DNA from: Myxococcales bacterium
GTDB taxonomy: Bacteria; Myxococcota; Polyangia; HGW-17; SLPX01
DNA length: 14,640 nt
Reading direction: 5' to 3'
Assembly (NCBI GenBank): GCA_007131745.1
Contig: SLPX01000046.1
Location: 1 to 14,640, forward strand
The position numbers and the translations under genes are program-made. The notes below the pieces were generated by a model, which was given only the letters and a program-made list of their open reading frames with translations, made no database searches and was not told the origin of the DNA. Within the stretch, counting starts at the first letter, position 1; each line of letters begins with the position of its first letter. Of the stretch, positions 1 to 7,650 are shown in pieces.

Positions 1-40
1 AACATGGAAGATTTTTTTTGAAATCAGTTTTTGACTGCAT
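1..40 (-). CDS. Start of an unidentified gene, cut by the window edge
   Basis: Thirteen codons are visible, reading MQSKTDFKKNLPC, before the sequence ends. The ATG at 40 (minus strand) is preceded by a strong Shine-Dalgarno, AAGGAG, with 8 bases of spacing, and this is the main reason to call it. A second minus frame is also open to the edge from an ATG at 189. That frame has no ribosome binding site and an unconvincing composition, so the frame from 40 is preferred. No family can be assigned from 13 residues. The gene lies downstream of the ATPase-TPR gene on the same strand and could be transcribed with it or from its own promoter. Confidence 0.5.
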   Translation of the reverse strand, partial: MQSKTDFKKNLPC

Positions 41-385
41 GATACCTGCTCCTTTTCTTTAAAACGGGTGAGATTCGTTATTATCTGCAATCTGTTTGAG
101 CAAGCATCGTGCCATGCAATCCGCCACGTCATCAGGCAGACCCGCTTTCTAAAATCCTGTGTGATTAGCAAAGCTGATTTCTTGTTCATTCAACCGTGAA
201 GTGAACTAGAATTCCCGATTGTGAGAAAAGACGGAAATGACTCTACTATGATCCTGTTGTCATGATCCGGACCTTTTCACCCATTTGACATGCTGAAAAT
301 CGTTTGCAAACGGGATAAGTCGAAGTGGTTGTAGGAGATTTGTCTCTGGAATCGGCGGACAGTGCATGACTGCTGCCGGTTCGGT
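41..385. other. Intergenic stretch of 345 bp without a secure gene
   Basis: This stretch separates the end of the ATPase-TPR gene from the partial gene at the left edge. I see no RNA gene and no hairpin with a T-tract. On the minus strand about 29 codons just upstream of the partial gene read like the end of a protein (fragments GLPDDVADCMARCL and KQIADNNE, stop TAA), but an in-frame TAG lies just before them and no start or ribosome binding site is visible. This may be a decayed gene remnant or chance. Only the last part (the AAGGAG at about 49-54, minus) has a clear role, as the ribosome binding site of the gene starting at 40. Confidence 0.4.
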
Positions 386-3055
386 TCAGGATTCGATTTC
401 TACATCTACGGACAGTTCTTCGCCTTGCCCTGAAGATTCATCTTCTTGTATGTTTTCTTCGTATGTGTCTGTTTGTGCGGCCGCGCCAACCAGTTTCGCG
501 CGGATATCGTTTGCGCTTTGGTTGAATTGAGCGGCTTTTTCCGATTCTCCCATTTCAGCGTAAAAGCCGCCCATGAGTTCACACGTTTTGGCTACTTCCA
601 GGTGGTGGCCGAGGGACGAGAAAATCTCCAAGGCTGATTGAAATTCTTTTTCCGCTTCTGCAAACAAATTTCTTTTAAAAGCCAATTTTGCCGATGTGCG
701 GTGCGCTGCGCCCGCGTGAGCCCTATTCCCGGTTGTTTCCGCAAGTTCCAGGGCGTCCATGAGATATTTCCTGCTTTCTTCGAAGTTTTCCTTTTCCGCT
801 GCCGCTTCTCCCAGCTTGCGGTAGCATTCTCCAAGAAGTCTTTTGTCACCGAGATCTTCCGCTATTTCGGCTGCCGCCAAAAGATCGCTTTTACCCTTGT
901 CCGGATCCTCCTCTGTTTTCTTTATGTCGCCCAGATTGGCCAGGAGGTAGGCCTGCTGACTTCGATCTCCCATGTTGAATGCTTCTTTCAGCGCTTCATT
1001 CCAGATTTTGAGTGCCCGTGTTTCTTCTCCTAGATCTTGCCAAACAGAACCAACATGTGTAGCGGCATGTATCATTCCCCTTCGATCCCCGACTTTTTCG
1101 CGGAGTTCCAATGACCTTTGAAAGTATTTGAGAGCTTTTTGAAACTGACCGCTGTCTTGGTAAACGATGCCGATATTGCCCATTGTGAAGGCGGTGGATC
1201 TGTCATCGGCCAGTTTTCGACGAATAGAAAGGGCTTCGAAATGGAACTTCAACGCTGTACCGTAGTCCCCTTTGAGCCACATTACTTTTCCGAGATCATC
1301 AAGGGTTCCGGCGACGCCTCGTCGATCCGAGGCCCGCAAAAACAAGCGTTGCGCTGTTTTGTAATATTCAACAGCCTTGTCGTAATCTCCGGTTGTTCTG
1401 AATATCCTCGCTATCCGGCCCAGGGCCGCTCCACCCTTGTTCCAGTTGTCCAGCATATATGAGTGTTGAAGCATTTCTTCGAAATCATTCAAGGCTTCGG
1501 TCGTGCGGCCGACCAGTGCCCTTACATCGCCCAGATTGTGCAATGTGTCGATCCGAGAAAGCGAATCTTCCGGATCAAGAAGATTCAAGCCTGATTCATA
1601 AAACCTTATTGCGCGATCGTTGGCGAATCGTTCTCTCGCTATGTCTCCTGCACGGACATAACAATATGCTGAACGACGTTTGTTGCCTCCCTCTTCATAT
1701 TGCTGTGCCAGCATTTCCAAATGTTCTTCGTTTCTTTGGGCAAGACGGCTTTCCAGCCATTGGGCGACGAGCATGTGCCTCGTTTTCGTTTTTTTCGGAG
1801 GAGCGGCACTTTTGATCATGGTAAATTCGAGATTGTGCTTGAAAACGAACTCCATGTCTCTTGGAACCCAGGAGTCCGGCATTTTCATCAAGTATTCCCT
1901 GTCTACAAGGCTCTCGATTGTTTCATGTATTTCTTTTTCTAAAGATTCCGATCTCCACACATCATCCGAACCCGGCGGTTCCTCTTCGAGTCGGGACAAC
2001 GCCAAAAGAGCGCCCTGCCAGAAAACATTGCCCATAACCGATGCCATCTCAAGAAGAGTTCGTTCCCTTGGGGTAAGAGCGGCAAGCCTTGCCTGTACAG
2101 CTTCTTCAACCGATAGAGGAAGGTCGGTTGATTGAAACTTCTTCCAATCCAGCGACCATTTATCATCGTCTACGGTTATGATGTCCTTGGATATGAGCAA
2201 TCTTATGAGTTGCTCAAGGAAGAAGGGGTTTCCACCCGTCATTTCCACGGCATCGCTTATGAACTCTTCCTGGATATCAGGGATCCTTCTGAGCAGACCC
2301 CTGAGGTGGCTTTGGGCTGTTTTCTTATCAAGGGGACCCAAGTTGAGTTCTTGCCATTTTACAGGTGTTTCGGCTGTTTCATCCTTGTGATGAGGCCAGC
2401 GGCCGAGCACTTCGGTTCGGCCGATTCCCACTATCACCAAGGGTACATTTGCACCCGATGAAGCCACGTGTTGAAGAATTTCGAGGGTTTGTTCGTCCGC
2501 GAGGTGTAGATCTTCCAGCACCAGAACCAAGGGGCTTTGTTGAGCGTCTGCTTCCCAAAACCTGCGCAGCACGGTTTTCGCGATATTTGCATGTTGCGCG
2601 GGATCTTCTTCCATGGCTTTGAGAAATGGATTGTCTGGAAAAGTGATTCCCAAAAAAGAGCCGAGAAAGTGGAGAATCTCGGTCATCCGCCGCTCTTCAA
2701 AAACATCGGTTACTTCGGACCTGAGTTTGTCCTGGATTTCTTCGCTTGAATCCTTTTCCGATATTCCGAAGCGTGTTTTCAGAAGGCGGCTCCAGGTTTG
2801 ATACGCGCTGTCGCCGGGTTGAGCGTTAGCCTTGAAAAACCTGAGATCTTGCCGGCGTGTTTTTTGACCTGTCAGCCATTCCACTGCCAGGCGGCTTTTT
2901 CCGACTCCTTGATTGCCGACGATTCGGATGGCTGAAGGTTTTTTTTCTTCAATTGTGTCACTGATCAGTTCATCCAGTTTCAGCAATTGCTTGTCCCGCC
3001 CCACCAGCGGCGAACTGACTCCGTAGACTCCGAAAACATTGCTTTGATCATCCAT
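386..3055 (-). CDS. STAND/AAA-type ATPase with C-terminal TPR repeats
   Basis: A cytoplasmic signalling ATPase of 889 residues. The Walker A motif is GNQGVGKS at residues 47-54. The Walker B region is LVLVLED at 176-182, and TGGNPFF at 273-279 is typical of AAA_16/STAND proteins related to LAL regulators and PknK-type ATPases. From about residue 450 to 855 the protein is helical with a roughly 40-residue period (LGD, ALKYF, AEKEF-type TPR signatures), indicating around nine or ten TPR units that probably bind a partner. The last 25 residues are acidic. There is no LuxR-type HTH and no transmembrane segment. The ATG start has AGGAAGG 6 bases upstream. It lies 51 bp downstream of the FHA/EBP-like gene on the same strand, so an operon is likely. 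STAND proteins usually switch by nucleotide-driven oligomerisation; the partner here is unknown. The family call is firm, the role is inferred. Confidence 0.85.
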   Translation of the reverse strand: MDDQSNVFGVYGVSSPLVGRDKQLLKLDELISDTIEEKKPSAIRIVGNQGVGKSRLAVEWLTGQKTRRQDLRFFKANAQPGDSAYQTWSRLLKTRFGISEKDSSEEIQDKLRSEVTDVFEERRMTEILHFLGSFLGITFPDNPFLKAMEEDPAQHANIAKTVLRRFWEADAQQSPLVLVLEDLHLADEQTLEILQHVASSGANVPLVIVGIGRTEVLGRWPHHKDETAETPVKWQELNLGPLDKKTAQSHLRGLLRRIPDIQEEFISDAVEMTGGNPFFLEQLIRLLISKDIITVDDDKWSLDWKKFQSTDLPLSVEEAVQARLAALTPRERTLLEMASVMGNVFWQGALLALSRLEEEPPGSDDVWRSESLEKEIHETIESLVDREYLMKMPDSWVPRDMEFVFKHNLEFTMIKSAAPPKKTKTRHMLVAQWLESRLAQRNEEHLEMLAQQYEEGGNKRRSAYCYVRAGDIARERFANDRAIRFYESGLNLLDPEDSLSRIDTLHNLGDVRALVGRTTEALNDFEEMLQHSYMLDNWNKGGAALGRIARIFRTTGDYDKAVEYYKTAQRLFLRASDRRGVAGTLDDLGKVMWLKGDYGTALKFHFEALSIRRKLADDRSTAFTMGNIGIVYQDSGQFQKALKYFQRSLELREKVGDRRGMIHAATHVGSVWQDLGEETRALKIWNEALKEAFNMGDRSQQAYLLANLGDIKKTEEDPDKGKSDLLAAAEIAEDLGDKRLLGECYRKLGEAAAEKENFEESRKYLMDALELAETTGNRAHAGAAHRTSAKLAFKRNLFAEAEKEFQSALEIFSSLGHHLEVAKTCELMGGFYAEMGESEKAAQFNQSANDIRAKLVGAAAQTDTYEENIQEDESSGQGEELSVDVEIES

Positions 3056-3106
3056 GGTCGGCCTTCCTGCAAAACTTGATTTTATCGTTGAATGCGTATG
3101 AAACCA

Positions 3107-4333
3107 TCATATTTTGATTCCATGACGTTTAAATAGTTTGTTCAAATGCTTTCTATCCATTGAGGCTTTCCTTGCCGCCTTGGAGACATTTCCTTCACAG
3201 CGGTTGTAGAGCCATTGCAAAAAAGATTTTTCAAAATTATTCACCCAGCGCTTCTTGTGTTCCCTGAAAGAGAGACCTTCGTCAAAGTGCGGGAGTGTTG
3301 ATAATTGCTCTTTTCGGGAAACCCCGTGAAACCCGGTCTCGATCATAAGTTTCAGCTCACCGATATTACCAGGCCAGTAAAAATTGTTAAATAGATCTAA
3401 CAGAAAAAGAGGAAGATCTCCAAGATGATCTTTTCCGGGGTCCCCTGCAAAATGAGAAAACAGGATACCGATATCTTCCGGGTGTTCCCTAAGAGCCGGC
3501 AGTGAGATGCTCATTGAACCAAGATAAGAGGCCATTTGCTTGTCAAGGCGGCCCTTTGCTACTTCCGGAAAAAGTTTCCGGGTGGAAACAGCGGCCAGGC
3601 GTATAGGGGGATGTCCGGCTTCCAGCGACATGCGTTCAAAGGAATTGATCAGAAGAATCTGCTTTTCGGTCTCCATGTCCCAGGGATCTTCCATCACCAA
3701 GGTTCCGTTTCTTGCGCTTCTCAAGAGATTGAGTATATCGGGGTCGGATTTCTTCTTTCCGCTTGGAGGAGCATTGTCTCCGGCCTTCAGAAAAACCAAC
3801 GGATGATCATTTCTTGTGCTACCTTCATGTACTGCGCGGCAAAAAGTCTTTTTGCCTGTGCCGCATTCTCCCAATATGAGAAAGGGCATGTCTGAAAGAG
3901 CGATTTCTTTCGCAGCGCCGGCTATTTTGCGCATCAACATGCTTTCAAACACCATCGGACCGTATGATTCACCGTTATAAAGCCGTGGATCTTTGGTGGT
4001 TTCTCCTATGGAAAACCTGAAACGAGTTCCGCCCGCCGACAGGATTGAGCCCGGCCTTATGTATCCTTCCCTGATTTTAGCTCCGTCCAAAAAGGTTCCG
4101 TTTGTGGAACCGAGATCTCTGAGAACGAAACCCTTGATATCCCTTGTAATGGAAAAATGGTGACGGGAAACCGTGTCATCCGGTATTACAAGGTCGTTGT
4201 ATTCGGCTTTTCCTGCGTTGATATGAAGCGAGGAGAAAGCATATTGCTTTCCTTTCAACGGGCCTTTAAGGGCCAGCAACCGCATTGCTCTGATTACCAG
4301 AGTTGGACGGAATTTATCGGTTTCTTTTCCCAC
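3107..4333 (-). CDS. FHA domain fused to a degenerate sigma-54-activator-like AAA+ domain and Fis-type HTH
   Basis: A 408-residue regulator. An FHA domain (about 18-110) carries the phosphothreonine-binding signatures SRHH (56-59) and GSTNGT (75-80). An AAA+ domain follows, with Walker A GECGTGKK (155-162), a Walker B-like GTLVMED (210-216), LPALREHPEDI (278-288) and YWPGNIGEL (319-327). A Fis-like helix-turn-helix closes the protein (NVSKAARKASMDRKHLNKLF, 382-401). Compared with true enhancer-binding proteins the GAFTGA loop and its surroundings are deleted (only about 25 residues between 181 and 209), the RFREDLYYRL arginines are replaced by RLDKQMASYL, and the sensor II arginine of WPGNVREL is Gly. 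It probably binds DNA and a phosphoprotein but should not activate sigma-54 polymerase in the usual way. The start is GTG at 4333 with a weak ribosome binding site; an ATG at residue 17 (4285) is an alternative. Confidence 0.85.
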   Translation of the reverse strand: MGKETDKFRPTLVIRAMRLLALKGPLKGKQYAFSSLHINAGKAEYNDLVIPDDTVSRHHFSITRDIKGFVLRDLGSTNGTFLDGAKIREGYIRPGSILSAGGTRFRFSIGETTKDPRLYNGESYGPMVFESMLMRKIAGAAKEIALSDMPFLILGECGTGKKTFCRAVHEGSTRNDHPLVFLKAGDNAPPSGKKKSDPDILNLLRSARNGTLVMEDPWDMETEKQILLINSFERMSLEAGHPPIRLAAVSTRKLFPEVAKGRLDKQMASYLGSMSISLPALREHPEDIGILFSHFAGDPGKDHLGDLPLFLLDLFNNFYWPGNIGELKLMIETGFHGVSRKEQLSTLPHFDEGLSFREHKKRWVNNFEKSFLQWLYNRCEGNVSKAARKASMDRKHLNKLFKRHGIKI

Positions 4334-4406
4334 GATTCAATCCGTTCTTCAAAAAAACGCGGTCTCCCCTTCCAGGCAACTACACACGCCCCTACCCAGG
4401 ATGTTC

Positions 4407-4435
4407 ATAATTACGGAGGTCTGAAAAACCGTCAA
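4407..4435 (-). promoter_or_regulatory. Candidate sigma-70 promoter for the FHA/EBP-ATPase operon
   Basis: On the minus strand TTGACG (4430-4435) and AATTAT (4407-4412) are separated by 17 bases. The predicted transcription start, near 4400, leaves a leader of roughly 65 bases before the GTG at 4333. The -35 matches 5 of 6 consensus positions and the -10 matches 4 of 6. It lies in the 182-bp gap after the lipoprotein gene, so the regulator pair could be transcribed independently. The call is by eye. Confidence 0.35.
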
Positions 4436-4515
4436 GCAATCGGGAAGCCGGTTACCGTGCAATGATAGCGGTGAGTTCAATTCGACAGCGAAAAATAGAG
4501 GATTCAACTTCAAGC

Positions 4516-5967
4516 TCAGTAAACGATGGTTCCCGGATCCTTGGCCTCCATGTTCCAATAAAACCGGTCGATCAACACGACCGAGTCGTACCAGGGATCT
4601 CCGGTGTCCCATATTGCGATTCGGAGTTCGATGATTTCGCCGGGAACTACATTGCCGCTGGTGACGAGCCATCCGGTGCCTCCGCCAACCAAGTTGCTGC
4701 TTCCGCACCAGCCTGGGTCATCGGGAAATTGCGCGGGGGGATTGGTAATGTCGAATCCGGTGCCCGTAAGCTCATCGGTGCCGACGCAGGTGTTCACGCT
4801 TCCTTCAACAGAGCCTGTGCCGCAACCGGTCGGGCCGTTTAGACACTGCTGAAAGAGCCCCGTGTTGCCGAAGGCCAGGTTCACGCCGACCGGGTAAACG
4901 GAATTGTCGGGCGCGGTGTACGTGGCCAGGTTCTTGTCAGGTGGGTTGGGCGGGTCTCCCTCAAAAGATGAATCCAGGAGAACCACGAAAAAGTCGTTAT
5001 AGGGGCTGCACACCCACTCCGGGTACTCGGACGAAAAGAAATTGGTGCGCATGCTAAAAGAGTTGGCGTTATCAGGAACCCGGATTCTCAAGGTCAACAT
5101 GATTGGGTCATAAGCTGTGCTTCCATCCTGCGGGTCGGGGCACCCCGGCGCGTTTGGAAGTGTGCCGCCGTTTGCAGCCAGCCAATCAGCGGGAAAGCCG
5201 CTTGTCCTGTTTAGATCCTGGCCTCCCTGGAACGGAGCGAAGTTCGGGTTGGTGTCGCCCTGAGCCGCTGCATGCCCTGTGGACAAGACCACCATATTAT
5301 CGCCCTCCTGAACCTGAGTGGCTCCGAATGACGGCCGGATGGACCTGGCGTTCGGGTTCGGATTGCCGCTTCCGTTTGCCAGTGAAAAGGATGCACTTAT
5401 GAGGCCCCAGTCTTCTCCGTCCTCGGTTGTGAATTCGCAAATACCCATGGCCATAGCGTAATGTACGGGATCGCTTGAATCGCTTGGCAGGCCCGAGTCG
5501 CAGGAGCAACCTTCATCCGTGATCCCGCTGCAATTATTGTCTATCCCGTTGTAGCAGATCTCCTCGGGTTCTGGAGTGACCTCATCAGTACATGGCCCCC
5601 AAAGACCGTTTGCACCGCAAGTTCGCGTTCCCGGTTGGCAAGGAGGGTTGTTTTCAGTGCCCGGCGGTCCGGTGTAACACGATCCGGTTTCACCCGGTGT
5701 GCACTCGGGAGCTGTGCAAACTCCGTTGATGCAGTTGTGGTTTGGATCACACTGGTGATTGCATTGTCCACAGTGGTGTGGATTTGTTTGCGGATTCACG
5801 CACACCCCGTTACATTCCACTTCGCCCGGATCGCAAGTGATCGGGCCGTTTCCTGCGTCTATTATGGGTTGGCCGTTTTCACCGTTTCCGCTTGCGCTGG
5901 GTTTGCATGAGACAGCTATAAATAAGATTCCGCATATAACGGGTACACGAATCAAATGGTAAATCAT
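4516..5967 (-). CDS. Cys-rich lipoprotein with MopE-like metal-binding motif
   Basis: A predicted outer-surface lipoprotein of 483 residues. The N-terminus is a short hydrophobic signal with a lipobox-like AVSC, giving a lipidated Cys21. Residues about 40-85 form a Cys-rich module (CDPGEVECNGVCV, HHCGQCNHQC, NCINGVC) like tandem repeats in myxobacterial surface proteins. A second Cys-rich stretch ends in EICYNGIDNNCSGITDEGC, which matches the putative metal-binding motif of MopE-type proteins (consensus like CDGIDNDCDG-VDEGC). The remaining 300 or so residues are Gly/Asn/Pro-rich and probably beta-structured. They include FFSSEYPEWVCSPYNDFFVV and end in a VVLIDRFYW-type strand, reminiscent of choice-of-anchor L domains. 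The start at 5967 is chosen over an upstream in-frame ATG at 6129 because GGGAGG lies 7 bases upstream and the signal peptide begins there. The function is unknown; surface adhesion or metal binding is inferred. Confidence 0.8.
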   Translation of the reverse strand: MIYHLIRVPVICGILFIAVSCKPSASGNGENGQPIIDAGNGPITCDPGEVECNGVCVNPQTNPHHCGQCNHQCDPNHNCINGVCTAPECTPGETGSCYTGPPGTENNPPCQPGTRTCGANGLWGPCTDEVTPEPEEICYNGIDNNCSGITDEGCSCDSGLPSDSSDPVHYAMAMGICEFTTEDGEDWGLISASFSLANGSGNPNPNARSIRPSFGATQVQEGDNMVVLSTGHAAAQGDTNPNFAPFQGGQDLNRTSGFPADWLAANGGTLPNAPGCPDPQDGSTAYDPIMLTLRIRVPDNANSFSMRTNFFSSEYPEWVCSPYNDFFVVLLDSSFEGDPPNPPDKNLATYTAPDNSVYPVGVNLAFGNTGLFQQCLNGPTGCGTGSVEGSVNTCVGTDELTGTGFDITNPPAQFPDDPGWCGSSNLVGGGTGWLVTSGNVVPGEIIELRIAIWDTGDPWYDSVVLIDRFYWNMEAKDPGTIVY

Positions 5968-5974
5968 TATTTTT

Positions 5975-5980
5975 CCTCCC
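5975..5980 (-). promoter_or_regulatory. Ribosome binding site that fixes the lipoprotein start
   Basis: GGGAGG on the minus strand, followed by AAAAATA and ATG at 5967. It directly abuts the 5' leader hairpin at 5981-6008. It excludes the 54-residue upstream extension, which lacks a signal peptide arrangement. Confidence 0.7.
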
Positions 5981-6008
5981 GGGCCGGTGATTGCCGACAT
6001 CACGGCCC
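5981..6008 (-). promoter_or_regulatory. Leader hairpin next to the ribosome binding site of the lipoprotein gene
   Basis: An inverted repeat pairs GGGCC plus GTGAT with ATCAC plus GGCCC (ten base pairs, one bulged G at 5986 on the plus strand, 7-base loop). It sits between the predicted transcription start (about 6036) and the GGGAGG ribosome binding site, which starts at the very next base. Such a structure could protect the mRNA or modulate translation. There is no T-tract, so it is not an intrinsic terminator. Confidence 0.45.
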
Positions 6009-6042
6009 TTTCAATCTTGCAAACCACCGATTTCCATTTTTG

Positions 6043-6071
6043 ATTATCCGATCTTTTCGCATTCAATACAA
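6043..6071 (-). promoter_or_regulatory. Candidate sigma-70 promoter of the lipoprotein gene
   Basis: On the minus strand TTGTAT (6066-6071) and GATAAT (6043-6048) are 17 bases apart. The start of transcription would fall near 6036, leaving about 69 bases of leader that contain the hairpin at 5981-6008. The -10 matches 5 of 6 positions, the -35 only 3 of 6. Confidence 0.4.
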
Positions 6072-6127
6072 GGGAGAATGGAGAAAGGTTTACGACAACA
6101 CGGGCGGGATGCATATTTAGCAACAGC

Positions 6128-6156
6128 ATGACACGAAAAAGGGATTCGAGTATAAT
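6128..6156 (+). promoter_or_regulatory. Sigma-70 promoter of nhaC
   Basis: ATGACA (6128-6133) and a perfect TATAAT (6151-6156) are 17 bases apart. Transcription would start near 6163, leaving about 48 bases before the TTG start codon at 6211. This is the best promoter in the window. It lies about 57 bp from the divergent lipoprotein promoter. Confidence 0.65.
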
Positions 6157-6161
6157 CCCGA

Positions 6162-6177
6162 CAAATTTTCCAATTTG
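6162..6177 (+). promoter_or_regulatory. Inverted repeat at the nhaC transcription start, possible operator
   Basis: CAAATT-TTCC-AATTTG is a perfect 6-bp inverted repeat at the predicted first transcribed bases of nhaC. The position suits a repressor site. It is AT-rich and short, so chance is possible. Confidence 0.25.
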
Positions 6178-6210
6178 CAGCGCGCGTAAACCCGGGCAGA
6201 AAGGTGGTTT

Positions 6211-7644
6211 TTGAAGGAAGCGAAAGAAAGAGCGGTCGAAGATCTGCCTTTATGGCCGGCTTTGATCCCGGTAATTTTTTTGATAGCCGCGCTCGGTGTT
6301 TCGGTGATCCATTACAAAATAGCCATGGCTCATCAGGCCCTGGTGTGTTCCACTGCGGTGGCGGTCGTTATCGCCCGATTCATGGGAGTCAAGTGGAAGG
6401 AGAGCCTGGAGGGCATGGTTTCCTCGATCCAGATGGCCTTGCCGGCTTGTTTGATTCTGATGGTCGTAGGGATTTTGATTGGAACATGGATTCTTGCCGG
6501 AGTGGTTCCTTCCTTGATTGTTTACGGACTAAGGTTGATGAGTCCACGTTTTTTCTTGGCCGCCACTTGTGTTGTATGTGCGATTATTTCGCTGGCGACC
6601 GGCAGTTCGTGGTCAACCGCCGGCACCGTGGGCGTGGCCCTGATCGGGGTCGGGTCCGGTTTGGGCGTTCCGGCGCCCATGACCGCCGGAGCAATTGTAT
6701 CCGGCGCGTATTTCGGCGACAAGATGTCTCCGCTGTCCGATACTACCAATCTTGCTCCCGCGGTATCCGGTACTGATTTGTTCGTTCACATAAAGCATAT
6801 GTTCTACACGACCGTGCCGGCTATTGTTATTGCGTTGCTTTTGTATTTGGGAATCGGGATTTTTCTTGATGTGGGCCACGGGAGAGCGGGTGATGTAAAA
6901 CAGGTGATGGATGTTTTATCGGAGCATCATACGATTCATCCGCTTTTGCTTTTAGCGCCTGCAGCGGTGATAGCAATGGTGATCATGAAAATTCCGGCAT
7001 TGCCTGCGCTGTTCATAGGGTGTCTGCTGGGGGCTGTCTTCGCGTGGCTTTTTCAGGGCAGGGGTTTGGGAGAAATAATTTTGGCTGCTCAAAACGGTTT
7101 TGTTTCCAAAACCGGGGTTGCAGAGGTGGACGAATTGCTCACGAGGGGTGGGCTGGAGTCGATGATGAGCACGGTGGCCTTGATAATATGTGCGTTGTCT
7201 TTCGGAGGGGTTATGGAACGCGGGCGGATGCTTCAACGGATTTCTCTGGCTGTGCTTTCCCTTGTCAGGGGCGTCGGATCCTTGGTGGCTGCTACTTTGT
7301 TGTCTTGTGTAGGCATGAACATTCTTGGGGGAGAACAGTACATGGCCATCGTTATACCCGGAAGGATGTATCGGCCGGCATTCGACAAAATGGGATTGGA
7401 TTCAAGGAACCTGTCGCGGTGTTTGGAAGACGGCGGTACGGTTACCTCGGCTCTAGTGCCATGGAATTCATGTGGAGCTTATATGTTTGCAACTCTCGGG
7501 ATTTCTCCCTTGTACTACCTTCCTTATGCTTTCTTGAATTACTTGATTCCGTTTGTTTCACTTTTTTACGGAATAACTGGGATATCCATGGTCAAAAAGC
7601 CTGACGTTTCAGGAGGGGCGGTGGTAAAAGGTGAAAAACAATGA
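6211..7644 (+). CDS. nhaC: Na+/H+ antiporter, NhaC family
   Basis: An inner-membrane antiporter of 477 residues that exchanges cytoplasmic sodium for protons; some family members exchange carboxylates (malate/lactate) instead. Hydrophobic segments run through the whole length, beginning at residue 14. The family signatures are clear: ATGSSWSTAGTVG (129-141), GVGSGLGVPAPMTAGAIVSG (146-165) and YFGDKMSPLSDTTNLAP (167-183). The length is normal for NhaC. The start is a TTG, with AAAGGTGG just upstream. It is the first start codon after an in-frame TAA at 6187, and the next ATG (residue 39) would delete the first membrane segment. It is transcribed alone from the promoter at 6128-6156 and converges on the small membrane protein gene. 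Substrate specificity cannot be read from the sequence. Confidence 0.92.
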   Translation: MKEAKERAVEDLPLWPALIPVIFLIAALGVSVIHYKIAMAHQALVCSTAVAVVIARFMGVKWKESLEGMVSSIQMALPACLILMVVGILIGTWILAGVVPSLIVYGLRLMSPRFFLAATCVVCAIISLATGSSWSTAGTVGVALIGVGSGLGVPAPMTAGAIVSGAYFGDKMSPLSDTTNLAPAVSGTDLFVHIKHMFYTTVPAIVIALLLYLGIGIFLDVGHGRAGDVKQVMDVLSEHHTIHPLLLLAPAAVIAMVIMKIPALPALFIGCLLGAVFAWLFQGRGLGEIILAAQNGFVSKTGVAEVDELLTRGGLESMMSTVALIICALSFGGVMERGRMLQRISLAVLSLVRGVGSLVAATLLSCVGMNILGGEQYMAIVIPGRMYRPAFDKMGLDSRNLSRCLEDGGTVTSALVPWNSCGAYMFATLGISPLYYLPYAFLNYLIPFVSLFYGITGISMVKKPDVSGGAVVKGEKQ

Positions 7645-7650
7645 TTTGTA

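Noticed and set aside
446..2801. Several plus-strand open frames of 60-150 codons
   Set aside because: All lie antisense to the ATPase-TPR gene, overlap each other and have no recognisable protein content.
3056..3109. In-frame UGA joining the FHA/EBP-like gene to the ATPase gene, suggesting readthrough fusion
   Set aside because: The frames do align (17 open codons between), but the ATPase gene has its own ribosome binding site and ATG, the first protein ends at a normal point after its HTH, and the linker looks non-coding.
4436..4465. AACCG/CGGTT pairing followed by T residues as a terminator after the lipoprotein gene
   Set aside because: The stem is only 5 bp with a 17-base loop, and the region is better explained by the TTGACG promoter element.
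5968..6129. 54-residue upstream extension of the lipoprotein
   Set aside because: The strong GGGAGG and the signal peptide with lipobox begin at 5967, and the extension overlaps the likely promoter and leader hairpin.
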